Below, piece after piece: positions 1 through 8,394 of a stretch of DNA of 48,243 bases. Both the position numbers and the translations under genes were made by a program. Origin of the DNA: Phaeodactylibacter luteus (GTDB lineage Bacteria; Bacteroidota; Bacteroidia; Chitinophagales; Saprospiraceae); assembly GCF_007993045.1 (NCBI RefSeq), contig NZ_VOOR01000041.1, positions 1 to 48,243 on the forward strand, given 5' to 3'. The notes beneath the pieces are model-generated. The model did not search any database. It had not been told where the DNA came from and was given only the letters and a program-made list of their open reading frames with translations. Within the stretch, counting starts at the first letter, position 1; each line of letters begins with the position of its first letter.

Positions 1-173
1 CCCCGGTATCTGCAGGGCTGCAGGACTGCAGGGAAATGAAGGTGGAATCGGTCGGCAGCAGTGCGGTAGAAGTGATGACGACGGAATCGCAGCCGAACTG
101 GTTCTGCAGGATTACAGTGACGTGCCCGGTATCGGCAGGGCTACAGGACTGCAGGGAAATGAATGTGGAATCA
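1..173. repeat. In-frame DNA repeat, period 123 bp
   Basis: Bases 1-50 and 124-173 are near identical (about 45 of 50). The period of 123 bp is 41 codons, so the repeat keeps the reading frame of the giant protein on the minus strand. The encoded unit contains Cys10, Cys28 and an FGCDSVV motif. The high DNA identity, compared with the diverged 95-residue units upstream in the gene, suggests a younger expansion that continues past the left edge. Confidence 0.85.
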
Positions 174-3100
174 GCAGGGGGGCAGCCATCTGAGCAAGAG
201 GAAGGCGCAATCAGTTGAATATTCGTTTGACAAGTGGTATCCGCTAAGTCAAAAATAGGCAACTGCAAGCTATCAGCACTGATAGGGAAGGGGCCTAATA
301 TTGCAGTATCTTGGTAGCTAGCGGTAAAGTCCATTCCATAAGCCATTCCTGCCCAACCATCAGCAGCATTTAGCCCGTTGACCAGCACACTAGCAGTGAA
401 CAAGTCGTCATCAGGGGTTGCAGGTGTGCCATTATCATCACAAAAAGCCTGTATGGCCTGAGCCTCGATGCTACAGGAGTCAGAACAAGGGATAGGAGGC
501 TGTATGTTCAGCAGGACAGCGCAGTCGGCAACGAGGCTATCGGCAAAGATGATGTTCACCGTGCCATCTGCAATAGCGAACGGCCCAAGGGTTAGCGTGT
601 CCCCATAGTTTCCACTTCCTTCCCCCAAAGGAGGGATGGCAAACCAGCCTTTCCCGGCAATAGGGTTCTCCACCAACACACTTGCCCTAAAAAGGTCATC
701 CCCAGAGAAAGCGGAAGACGCATTGTCCAAGCAAATGGTATCCACGAGTGTAGCGGAAATGGCGCAGGAGTCCGAGCAAGTGCCGGATGATGGCAGCTCA
801 AGAGTGGCAGAACAGAGTGGGGAACCAATATCTGTAAAACTGAAAGTGGCACTATTTAGAGCAGAAGGGAATTGAATGGTTACAGGTAGGCCAAAGGGCA
901 CCGTATCTGTAATCTCCCCTGCCCATTCAATTTTAAACGCCCCACTGGTATTTGTACCGTTCAGTAGGACCGTGGCTGCGGTCAAGTCATCTTCGGGGTT
1001 GCCCGGGGTGCCGTTGTCATCACAAAAAGCGGCCAGCACTTCAGGACTGGATATTTCACACAAGTCAGAGCAGGTGCCTGGGTTGTTCAAGACCGAAAGT
1101 TTTGAGCAGCCGGCCATTGCTGCATCCCGAACAACGAGAGGGATATTGCCCAAGCTTGCCGACCCCGCTTCTAGCGTATAGGTATTGAGCAGGCCATAAG
1201 CGCCAAAGCCAGGAGATATTGCGGCATTAGGGCTTTCCAAAAGGAATGTAGAGCCTGTCCCTTGGCCCGATGCTTCAATTTGGAGGGTTAGGAAATCATC
1301 GGCTGGATCAGAGGGGGTGCCGCCGTCTTGGCATTGAATATTTGAAATGCGCACGGAGTCGATAGTGCAATCCTTACAAGGGTCGGGCAGGTTGACGGTA
1401 AGGCTGCAGTCGGGGTTGCCCTCATCCTGGAGGGTAAGGGAAAAGGCTTCTTGTGCGAAGCTTGGAGAGAGGAAGGAAAAGTTGGCCGGCGAGCCATAAG
1501 CTGCGATGGTGTCAGAAAGCCATTGCGCCCCATCAATTTGGACGGCATAAGCTGTGCCGATGGCACTGCCCCCTGGGTTGAGGCTAAATTGAACGGCAGA
1601 GTCGTTGCAGTTTAGGTTGCTAAGGTTAGGCTGGGAAAGCGTGCAGGTATCTGTACACGGGAGGGGGGGCAGGACTTCCACTGCCACCCTACATGCAGGG
1701 GATATGGCATCTTGAAAAGTAACCAACAGCGGGCCATCGCTGAATAGCTGGGGCGCAGTGAAGGTTGAAGCCCCGTAAGCTCCGCTAGTATTGAGGCTGC
1801 CTGAGCCAGCGGTCCAGCCTGAGCCAGCCGGTGGTATGGCGTTCTCAATGGAGATTTCGGCTTGGAAAAAATCGTCTATAGGGTTGCCCGGGGTATCATT
1901 GTCAAGGCAGAAGGTGCTGACAACACTGGCTTCTATGCCACAGGCAGGAGAGCAAGTGCCAGGGGGGGTGACCCAAAAGCCTATATTGCAGGAAGGGTCG
2001 TAGAGGTCTGTGGCTTCCACCCAAATGCTGTCCTGTAAGGCAGAGCCGGCAGGCAGTGCGAAAATAACCGGCTGGCCGTAGTCGCCCGTTGCTGGCTGGA
2101 GCGCACCGGATGGAGAAGCCAGGGCATATTCGTTGCCCCCACCCCCGTTCAGATTTAGGCTAAAGGTCAGGTAGTCGTCGGAAGGGTTGCTAGGCGTGCT
2201 GTTGTCATTGCAGCTTAGATTGGCCGGTGCCCCTGTAAAAAGGCACCCGGGCGAGCAGGATGCTGGCGTAGGGAATTGTAGCATAGCCTGGCAGGCTGGG
2301 TCTTCTAGGTCCTGAATGAGAACCGTAGTGATCGGGGACACAGGCATAGGCAGGCTAAAGGTGGTACTAGTGCCGTAAGGGGCTGCTACAGGGTCTGCCA
2401 ACTGCCCATTGATTTCAACCTGATATTGGGCAGCTGTATTTTCGCCAGTGATATTGAGATTGACGAATAGGATGTCGTCTTCTGGGGCAGAAAGGGTGGT
2501 GTTGTCAAAACAGAAGGCATTGATCAGTTCAGCCGTATTGATGGCGCAGTCATCGCAGGGGTTTTCGAGAGAAGCGGAAATGGAGCAGGAAGGGTCTGCC
2601 ATATCCCGGATGAAAATAGGATAGTTGGGCTGTTGAGGCAGGGTAGGCAGGAAGGTGTAAACGGTAGGGCTGCCATAGACCCCCGTGTTTTGCCCAAGGA
2701 GGCTGCCCCCTGGCATATTGACCTGGTACTGGCTGTTCAGCCCTGTGCCAGACGGGTTGAGGGAGAACGTAAGCAGGCCGTTGTCGCTACAACTGACTTC
2801 TCCAAGCCCGGCCTGGGCCAGGTTGCAATTGGGGGTAGAGCAGGGCGTATTGTTGACGGCCAGGAGGCTGATAGCGCAGCCTTCTTCGCTTAGGTCAGTT
2901 AGGGTAAGCGGCAGCACTTCTCCCATGCCAACCACTCCGCTTAGCGCAAATGTGGTAGGCTGGCCGTATGGTGCAGCGGCTGGAGTGGCTGTGATTCCCG
3001 CAGGTGCAGATAAAGCAAAACTACCGCCAGTATTTATTCCGGACGGGCTTACAGTGATGAGCAGCAGGTCGTCTTCTGGAAGGAGGTCAGTGCCCCGGTC

Positions 3101-3847
3101 GTCACAAGAAACCGCAGAGAGCCCGGCCTCTGATAGCTCACAGGGCGTCACGCAGTCTCCAGGATCAGGCAGGGGTATGGTAAGCGTACACTCGGTATCT
3201 CCGAGATCGGTAATGATTAAGGTGAAGGGGCCCTGCCCTGCTGAGCCCGGGCCCAGCTCAAAAAAGGACGGGCTGCCGTAGGTGCCAATATTCGGGATGA
3301 CGAATGCTCCGGGCACCATGACATTGTAGATTTCTCCAAGCCCTAATCCAGTAGGGTCGAGGGTAAACCGCACCCGGTCGTCGTTGCCATTGGTAGGGGA
3401 GTTGTTGTCAAAGCAGGTGACGGCAGAGAGGTTAGCATTGTCTAGGCTGCAGGGGTCGTTGCAGGGGTTGTCCAGAGAGAAGCTAAAGCTACAATTGGCG
3501 TTGGAGATGGTAGCTGTATAGGAAAAGGCATTGGGGTCGTCCGGGTTGAAAATGAAGCCTGCCGTCTGGCCAAAGATGCCGTCAGAAGGGCTAAGGGCGC
3601 CTCCAGAAACATTGATTTCGTAGGTGCCGCTGAGCCCGGTCCCCTGTGGGTTGAGGTTGAAGATGATGCGGTCATCGGCTGTGGCGGCCGTGCCGCGGTC
3701 GTCGCAGATGACGCCGTTGATGTTTACACCGCTAATGTCACAAGGTGGGTTTTGAGCGCCATTCAGTTGCAGCGCGCCAAGCATCATACATCCCGCAATA
3801 AGGTATGAGCATACTCCTTTCCAGTACCGTTTATAGGTCTCCTTCAT
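1..3847 (-). CDS. Giant secreted Cys/Asp-rich repeat protein, partial (C-terminus beyond left edge)
   Basis: An uninterrupted reading frame runs from ATG at 3847 to the window edge, 1282 codons with no stop. The N-terminus is a signal peptide: Lys/Arg-rich start, hydrophobic stretch, cleavage probably after residue 32 (GAQ). From Cys36 follow 12 diverged tandem units of about 85-100 residues. Each opens with Cys, has a second Cys about 12 residues on followed by an Asp/Asn/Gly/Thr-Pro stretch ending in Asp-Asp, a central YG motif, and a late D-x-x-x-P-x-C segment. Near base 200 the array changes to a 41-residue repeat (DSTFISLQSC...), of which one full and one partial copy are in the window. 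This architecture is typical of surface or exported proteins of Saprospira-like bacteria. A C-terminal sorting domain would be expected outside the window (inference). The function, adhesion or matrix, is unknown. I recognise no catalytic domain. Confidence 0.85.
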   Translation of the reverse strand, partial: MKETYKRYWKGVCSYLIAGCMMLGALQLNGAQNPPCDISGVNINGVICDDRGTAATADDRIIFNLNPQGTGLSGTYEINVSGGALSPSDGIFGQTAGFIFNPDDPNAFSYTATISNANCSFSFSLDNPCNDPCSLDNANLSAVTCFDNNSPTNGNDDRVRFTLDPTGLGLGEIYNVMVPGAFVIPNIGTYGSPSFFELGPGSAGQGPFTLIITDLGDTECTLTIPLPDPGDCVTPCELSEAGLSAVSCDDRGTDLLPEDDLLLITVSPSGINTGGSFALSAPAGITATPAAAPYGQPTTFALSGVVGMGEVLPLTLTDLSEEGCAISLLAVNNTPCSTPNCNLAQAGLGEVSCSDNGLLTFSLNPSGTGLNSQYQVNMPGGSLLGQNTGVYGSPTVYTFLPTLPQQPNYPIFIRDMADPSCSISASLENPCDDCAINTAELINAFCFDNTTLSAPEDDILFVNLNITGENTAAQYQVEINGQLADPVAAPYGTSTTFSLPMPVSPITTVLIQDLEDPACQAMLQFPTPASCSPGCLFTGAPANLSCNDNSTPSNPSDDYLTFSLNLNGGGGNEYALASPSGALQPATGDYGQPVIFALPAGSALQDSIWVEATDLYDPSCNIGFWVTPPGTCSPACGIEASVVSTFCLDNDTPGNPIDDFFQAEISIENAIPPAGSGWTAGSGSLNTSGAYGASTFTAPQLFSDGPLLVTFQDAISPACRVAVEVLPPLPCTDTCTLSQPNLSNLNCNDSAVQFSLNPGGSAIGTAYAVQIDGAQWLSDTIAAYGSPANFSFLSPSFAQEAFSLTLQDEGNPDCSLTVNLPDPCKDCTIDSVRISNIQCQDGGTPSDPADDFLTLQIEASGQGTGSTFLLESPNAAISPGFGAYGLLNTYTLEAGSASLGNIPLVVRDAAMAGCSKLSVLNNPGTCSDLCEISSPEVLAAFCDDNGTPGNPEDDLTAATVLLNGTNTSGAFKIEWAGEITDTVPFGLPVTIQFPSALNSATFSFTDIGSPLCSATLELPSSGTCSDSCAISATLVDTICLDNASSAFSGDDLFRASVLVENPIAGKGWFAIPPLGEGSGNYGDTLTLGPFAIADGTVNIIFADSLVADCAVLLNIQPPIPCSDSCSIEAQAIQAFCDDNGTPATPDDDLFTASVLVNGLNAADGWAGMAYGMDFTASYQDTAILGPFPISADSLQLPIFDLADTTCQTNIQLIAPSSCSDGCPPADSTFISLQSCSPADTGHVTVILQNQFGCDSVVITSTALLPTDSTFISLQSCSPADTG

Positions 3848-4274
3848 CACTTTTTGATACTTTCTCTGGAAGTCTTAGACACCAAGTAGAAGGGCGCAGC
3901 ACTTGCGCGTGCATTTCCTTCATTGTTAGCTATGTGCAAATTTGCGGACTGAGGCAGAAGTCGATAGGCGTTAGGTAGTTAAGTTCCGCCATTTCGTTTT
4001 AGCGATAGCTGTGCTGCCGCATAGCGTTTGATGCCCTGCCAAGGAGCTTAGAGGCACTGAAGCCGGGAAATGGCTAGTACCAGCCGTAAATTTAGCATAA
4101 AGGTTTGATAATTTATATTTTAGGTACAAGCAGCAGTTCTTTTGTGAGGGAGGGGCTCCTGGGCAAGAGCTGTTAGGCTTTTGAAAATGGCGCACAACAA
4201 TCAATCGCATAACTGGCAAGGGGCGATATTTTTTCGTTTCTTAGCTAAGCACTTGTTTGGCTTTATTTTTTGGC
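3848..4274. other. Intergenic spacer between divergent genes
   Basis: This stretch lies between the start of the giant repeat protein (minus) and the hairpin element before treS (plus). It must hold promoters for the minus-strand gene and possibly for treS, but I find no clear TTTG-19-TAnnTTTG match on either strand. A T-rich stretch occurs near 4227-4270. No open frame with coding character was seen. Confidence 0.5.
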
Positions 4275-4445
4275 GCTAGTGCCTTAAGTCATAAATCTCT
4301 GATACTTAAGTTGAAGTTATTTTCCGACTAATCAAGGTGAAGGTTCGCGACTTTAGCCCGAGCTAAAGGAGCGGTTCTTTAACGAAGAGTAGGCGGAAAA
4401 GAACGAAACTTGGGGTGGCAAGGATTTATGGCTTGAGGCACTAGC
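4275..4445. repeat. CTAG-ended hairpin element, copy B
   Basis: The ends are inverted repeats: 4275-4297 and 4423-4445 match at 21 of 23 positions and both carry CTAG. An inner arm pair (GTTATTTTCCGACTA near 4316 with TAGGCGGAAAAGAAC near 4390) is also complementary. The central loop starts AATCAAGGTG and ends AACGAAGAGT, as in copies A (8226-8394) and C (36201-36359), although the outer arms differ in sequence. The element ends 31 bp before the treS start, so it lies in the treS promoter or leader region. It has no coding capacity. Confidence 0.75.
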
Positions 4446-4476
4446 CTCTAATCTTGGTTAAACCCACCACCCTGGT

Positions 4477-7400
4477 ATGACATCGCAAACGAACAACCCC
4501 TTGTGGTTTAAAGACGCTATTATATATGCCCTGCCGGTACATGCTTTTTACGACAGCAACGGCAGCGGCATAGGAGACATCAACGGGCTCATCGAAAAAC
4601 TGGATTACCTAGAGGACCTTGGCGTCAATTGTATTTCCCTCCTGCCATTCTATGAGTCGCCTCTAAAAGACGATGGCTATGATGTGTCTGACTTTAAGCA
4701 GGTACATCCCAATTATGGAGCGCTAGAGGACTTCCAACGGTTTTTGGAAGAAGCCCATAAACGGGGGATCTACGTGGTTATCGATATCATTATGAACCAT
4801 ACTTCCACGGAGCACGAGTGGTTCAAAAGGGCCCGCATGGCAGCGGAAGGTGACCCGGAGCGCGATTTTTATATCTGGAGCCCTACCCCTGAGCCTTTTT
4901 CTGATGCACAGATCATCTTCTCGGATTATGAAACGTCTAACTGGGAATGGGACAATCAGGCAAAATCCTATTACTGGCACCGCTTTTATAGCCATCAGGC
5001 AGACCTGAACTACAATAACCCCCGGGTGAGGGAGGAAATACGCGGGGTCATAGATTTCTGGTTCAACCTCGGTGTAGATGGGCTTCGCCTTACTTCGGTC
5101 ATGTTCATCTTCAGAGAAGAGGGCACCAACTGTGAAAACCTCCCGCAGGTGCACGAGTACCTGAGGGAGCTGAGGAGGTATGTAGACCAAAAACACCCCA
5201 ATAAAATCCTGGTTGCGGAAACCAACCTCTGGCCAGAAGAGGCTGCTGAATATTATGGGGCGGGCGATGAGTGCCATATGAACTACCACTTTCCGCTCAT
5301 GCCGAGGCTGTATATGGGCCTGCAGACCGAAGACCGCTATCCCATCATCGATATCTTGGAGCAAACCCCAACGGTGCCGGAAAATTGTCAGTGGGCGCTT
5401 TTCCTCCGTAATCATGATGACCTAATGCTCTCTATGGTCACAGAAGAAGAGCGCGACTATTTGTATAAGGTGTTCGCCCAAGATCATGGCGCGAAGATCA
5501 ACGAAGGTATCCGGCGGCGCCTGGCCCCCTTGCTGAACAACGACCGCAGGAAAATTGAACTGCTCAACAGCCTGCTCTTTAGCCTGCCTGGCACCCCGGT
5601 CATTTATTACGGCGACGAGATCGGCATGGGTGACAATATTTACTTGGGCGATCGCAACGGGGTGCGTACCCCTATGCAGTGGAACTCTGACCGCAACGCT
5701 GGCTTCTCAGCGGCCAACCCTCAAAAGCTCTTCCTGCCGGTCATCCGCGATCCCCTTTACCGTTACGAAGCCATCAATGTTGAGATTCAAAACCGAAACT
5801 CTTCTTCTCTGCTCTGGTGGATGAAGAACATCATCAGCATGCGCAAACGCCTGAAAGCCTTCAGCCACGGCAAAATTGAGTTCCTGGATTCGCTCAATGG
5901 TAAAGTCCTTTCCTTTATCCGCTCCTACGAGGGCGAGAGCATTCTCGTAGTGGCGAACCTTTCCAAGTTTTCCCAGGCCATAGCCCTTGACCTGAGCCGC
6001 TATAAAGGTATCCGGCCTATGGAAATTTTCAGCCAGAACAAGTTTTTCCCTATCAGCGCAGGGGAGCCTTATCAGTTTACTGTGGGGCCGTACGGCTATT
6101 ATTGGTTCCTGATGGAGCAGGGGGAGGAAGCAGAGGAGGTGCCTAAAGAACGGGCTATCCAAGAGGCTACCGCTGATGTTGACTGGGCGGGATTCTTCGA
6201 CAACTATTCTGCCAAGCGCCGGTTTGAGAAAAAAATCTTGCCAGGGTACCTGCGCTCCTGCCGTTGGTTTGGGGGCAAGTCCAGGAAAATGGTCTCGATC
6301 AATGTGGCGCATTACCCTAGCGTATCTTATGGGGAGGCCCACGCTTTTTTCTTGAGCATACAGGTACGCTATACTGACGGCCTGCCGGAGACTTACTTCC
6401 TGCCCATTACTTTCGTATCTGATGCCGGGCAGATGGTCCATTACCTGAAAAATGAAGTGCAAAGCGTAGTCTGTTACCTCAAAACGCCCGAGAAAGAGGG
6501 CATCTTGGTCGATGCTATTTACGATGAAGCTTTCCGGAATGATTTGTTCTGCCGCATCAAAGGGCACGAACGGGTGAACGTGCAAGGCGGGCAGCTCGCG
6601 TTCGAAGCTGGCAAAACCCTCAATGAGTTGCAGATCGAGCCCGAAGATGTGGTTTCTGAAGTCCTTAGGGCAGAGCAGAGCAATACATCTGTGATTTACA
6701 ATAACCAGTTCTTTTTCAAAATCTACCGGAAACTGGATATCGATATCAACCCAGACCTGGAGGTCGTCCGCTACCTGTCGGAGCAGACCGCTTTCAGCCA
6801 TTCCCCCCGCTACGGGGGCGGGGTGCAATTTGAAGATACCATAGAAAAGTCCTTCACCATTTTGGGCTTGCTGCAAAATAAAATACCCAATCAGGGCGAG
6901 GCTTGGACCATGATGCTGGAAGCCCTGAACCGTTATTATGAGAAAGTGCTGGCGAAGGTAGAACGGGATACGCCCCCTCCTGCGCTTGTAGAAAAAAACC
7001 GCCTGTATTTTGAGGATACGCCGGAGCGCCTGCAGCGCTTGATCGGCAGTGTGATATATGAGCGGGCTGCACTGCTCGGGCAGCGCACAGCGGAAATGCA
7101 CATAGCCTTGGCACAGGAAACTACTGACCCCGCATTTGCCCCGGAGCGCTTTACGCAAAACTATCAGCGCTCTATTTATGCGCAGCACCGCAAGCTGGTC
7201 AATGAAAAGCTATCTGCCCTAGAGCGGCGCCTGCCATCGTTGCCGGAGCACATTGCATCGGAGGCCCGGCAGGTGCTCGATATCCGGGAGGAGATCATGG
7301 CGGCCTTCAGTGAGATCTACAGCCGCAAGATTGAGGCAACAAAAACCAGGGTGCATGGCGACTACCACCTTGGGCAGGTGCTCTTCAACGGGCGGGATTT

Positions 7401-7842
7401 TTACATCATCGACTTCGAGGGCGAGCCGATGCACTCCATTAGCGAACGGAGGCTGAAGCGTACCCCTTTCAAGGATGTAGCAGGCATGATACGATCTTTC
7501 CATTATGCAGCCTACGGGCAGCTTGTGCTCAATCAAAACTATCGGGCTGCTGATATGCCGCAGCTCGAAGCTTGGGCCAATCAATGGTTCCACTACGTCA
7601 GCCAGTATTTCCTGACGGCCTATCTGGATACGGCTGCCGGCCAGCATTTCATCCCCGAAGACTTGCAGGCAATGCAGTTGTTGCTTAGGATCTACATCTT
7701 GGAGAAAGCCATTTACGAAGTCGGCTACGAAATGAATGCCCGCCCAGAATGGCTCCGCATTCCGGTAAGGGGCGTACTATATGCTATGCAGCAATACAGG
7801 GGGCAAGCTGGCAGCACAATGGAGGGCAGGGGAGATGAGTGA
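4477..7842 (+). CDS. treS: Trehalose synthase-maltokinase fusion (TreS-Mak), GH13 nucleophile replaced by Thr
   Basis: 1121 residues. The N-terminal part (about 8-550) is a GH13 trehalose synthase: it starts WFKDAIIYALPVHAF and carries PFYESPLKDDGYD, MNHTS, GTNCENLP, HFPLMPR, FLRNHDD and RTPMQWNSDRNAGFS. The C-terminal part (about 575-1105) is a maltokinase: an RWFGGKSRK cap motif, HGDYHLGQ with Asp962, and DFEGEP with Asp979. Known family role: TreS interconverts trehalose and maltose, and Mak phosphorylates maltose to maltose-1-phosphate for the GlgE glucan pathway. No glgE or glgB is in this window. Of the GH13 residues, Asp103, the acid/base Glu248 and Asp314 are present, but the nucleophile of the R-x-D motif is Thr206 (LRLTSV in place of FRLDAV). 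The isomerase half may therefore be inactive, changed in chemistry, or a scaffold for the kinase (inference). It overlaps the next gene by 8 bp. Confidence 0.93.
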   Translation: MTSQTNNPLWFKDAIIYALPVHAFYDSNGSGIGDINGLIEKLDYLEDLGVNCISLLPFYESPLKDDGYDVSDFKQVHPNYGALEDFQRFLEEAHKRGIYVVIDIIMNHTSTEHEWFKRARMAAEGDPERDFYIWSPTPEPFSDAQIIFSDYETSNWEWDNQAKSYYWHRFYSHQADLNYNNPRVREEIRGVIDFWFNLGVDGLRLTSVMFIFREEGTNCENLPQVHEYLRELRRYVDQKHPNKILVAETNLWPEEAAEYYGAGDECHMNYHFPLMPRLYMGLQTEDRYPIIDILEQTPTVPENCQWALFLRNHDDLMLSMVTEEERDYLYKVFAQDHGAKINEGIRRRLAPLLNNDRRKIELLNSLLFSLPGTPVIYYGDEIGMGDNIYLGDRNGVRTPMQWNSDRNAGFSAANPQKLFLPVIRDPLYRYEAINVEIQNRNSSSLLWWMKNIISMRKRLKAFSHGKIEFLDSLNGKVLSFIRSYEGESILVVANLSKFSQAIALDLSRYKGIRPMEIFSQNKFFPISAGEPYQFTVGPYGYYWFLMEQGEEAEEVPKERAIQEATADVDWAGFFDNYSAKRRFEKKILPGYLRSCRWFGGKSRKMVSINVAHYPSVSYGEAHAFFLSIQVRYTDGLPETYFLPITFVSDAGQMVHYLKNEVQSVVCYLKTPEKEGILVDAIYDEAFRNDLFCRIKGHERVNVQGGQLAFEAGKTLNELQIEPEDVVSEVLRAEQSNTSVIYNNQFFFKIYRKLDIDINPDLEVVRYLSEQTAFSHSPRYGGGVQFEDTIEKSFTILGLLQNKIPNQGEAWTMMLEALNRYYEKVLAKVERDTPPPALVEKNRLYFEDTPERLQRLIGSVIYERAALLGQRTAEMHIALAQETTDPAFAPERFTQNYQRSIYAQHRKLVNEKLSALERRLPSLPEHIASEARQVLDIREEIMAAFSEIYSRKIEATKTRVHGDYHLGQVLFNGRDFYIIDFEGEPMHSISERRLKRTPFKDVAGMIRSFHYAAYGQLVLNQNYRAADMPQLEAWANQWFHYVSQYFLTAYLDTAAGQHFIPEDLQAMQLLLRIYILEKAIYEVGYEMNARPEWLRIPVRGVLYAMQQYRGQAGSTMEGRGDE

Positions 7843-8212
7843 GGTAGAAGCCTATATCCTGGGGCTTCAGCCTCAGCAGCGGGAAATATTGTTTTTCCTG
7901 CATCAGGTTTTGATGGGCCACCCTGAGATGACAAGCCGCATCCGGTATAAAATCCCTTTCTACAGCCGGAAGAGCTGGGTTTGTTATGCCAATCCCCGGG
8001 ATGGCGGCATTGAGCTGGCCTTCATTCAGGGCGCTGAGCTGTCAAATGAGCAGGGGCTGCTGCATGCCCGCGGGCGCAAAATGGTCACCGGCGCCGTCTT
8101 CCATTCCGTGGGCGATATACCCCAAGCTGCCTTGCTGGAGGTCATTCAGGAAGCCCTTTTGCTGGATGAGGTGGCGCCTTACAAAGGGCCAAAAAGAGGG
8201 AAGGGTAAATAA
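7835..8212 (+). CDS. DUF1801 (YdhG-like) domain protein
   Basis: 125 residues from ATG 7835, which lies inside the last codons of treS-mak (ATGAGTGA overlap of 8 bp), preceded by a purine-rich AGGGGAG. This start gives the usual DUF1801 N-terminus MSEVEAYI; the longer frame from 7781 adds only read-through sequence from treS. The body (PEMTSRIRYKIPFYSRKSW, VCYANP, GIELAFIQG) matches the DUF1801 pattern, a small alpha/beta fold of unknown biochemical role. No signal peptide or membrane segment. The overlap implies translational coupling to the TreS-Mak fusion. The Lys/Arg-rich tail (GPKRGKGK) is common in the family. Confidence 0.85.
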   Translation: MSEVEAYILGLQPQQREILFFLHQVLMGHPEMTSRIRYKIPFYSRKSWVCYANPRDGGIELAFIQGAELSNEQGLLHARGRKMVTGAVFHSVGDIPQAALLEVIQEALLLDEVAPYKGPKRGKGK

Positions 8213-8225
8213 GCGGATGGCTGCA

Positions 8226-8394
8226 CTAGTGGTCTGTCAAGTGTTAATTTATGGGTTGAGTGGGAGCGAATTTTGAGGCTAATCAAGGCGGATGTTCCCG
8301 CGCATAGCAGCGCTACGTAAGGGGTTGTCCAACGAAGAGTAGCCTCAAAAGTCGCCGCAGGCAACCCCTAGTTTTAGCCTTGACAGACCACTAG
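8226..8394. repeat. CTAG-ended hairpin element, copy A
   Basis: The outer arms 8226-8241 and 8379-8394 are a perfect 16-bp inverted repeat (CTAGTGGTCTGTCAAG). Further inside, CGAATTTTGAGGCT pairs with AGCCTCAAAAGTCG with one mismatch, and GGGTTG pairs with CAACCC. The loop begins AATCAAGGCG, holds GCTACGT and ends AACGAAGAGT. The element lies between the convergent DUF1801 and thioesterase genes. The TAG stop codon of the thioesterase (8391-8393) is part of the terminal CTAG. A transcript from either side would form the hairpin, so a terminator role here is possible. Confidence 0.8.

Noticed and set aside
5707-7188. Long open frame of 493 codons on the minus strand inside treS-mak
   Set aside because: It lies fully antisense to a well conserved gene, and its translation shows no recognisable family. 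It is a frame left open by codon use of the true gene.
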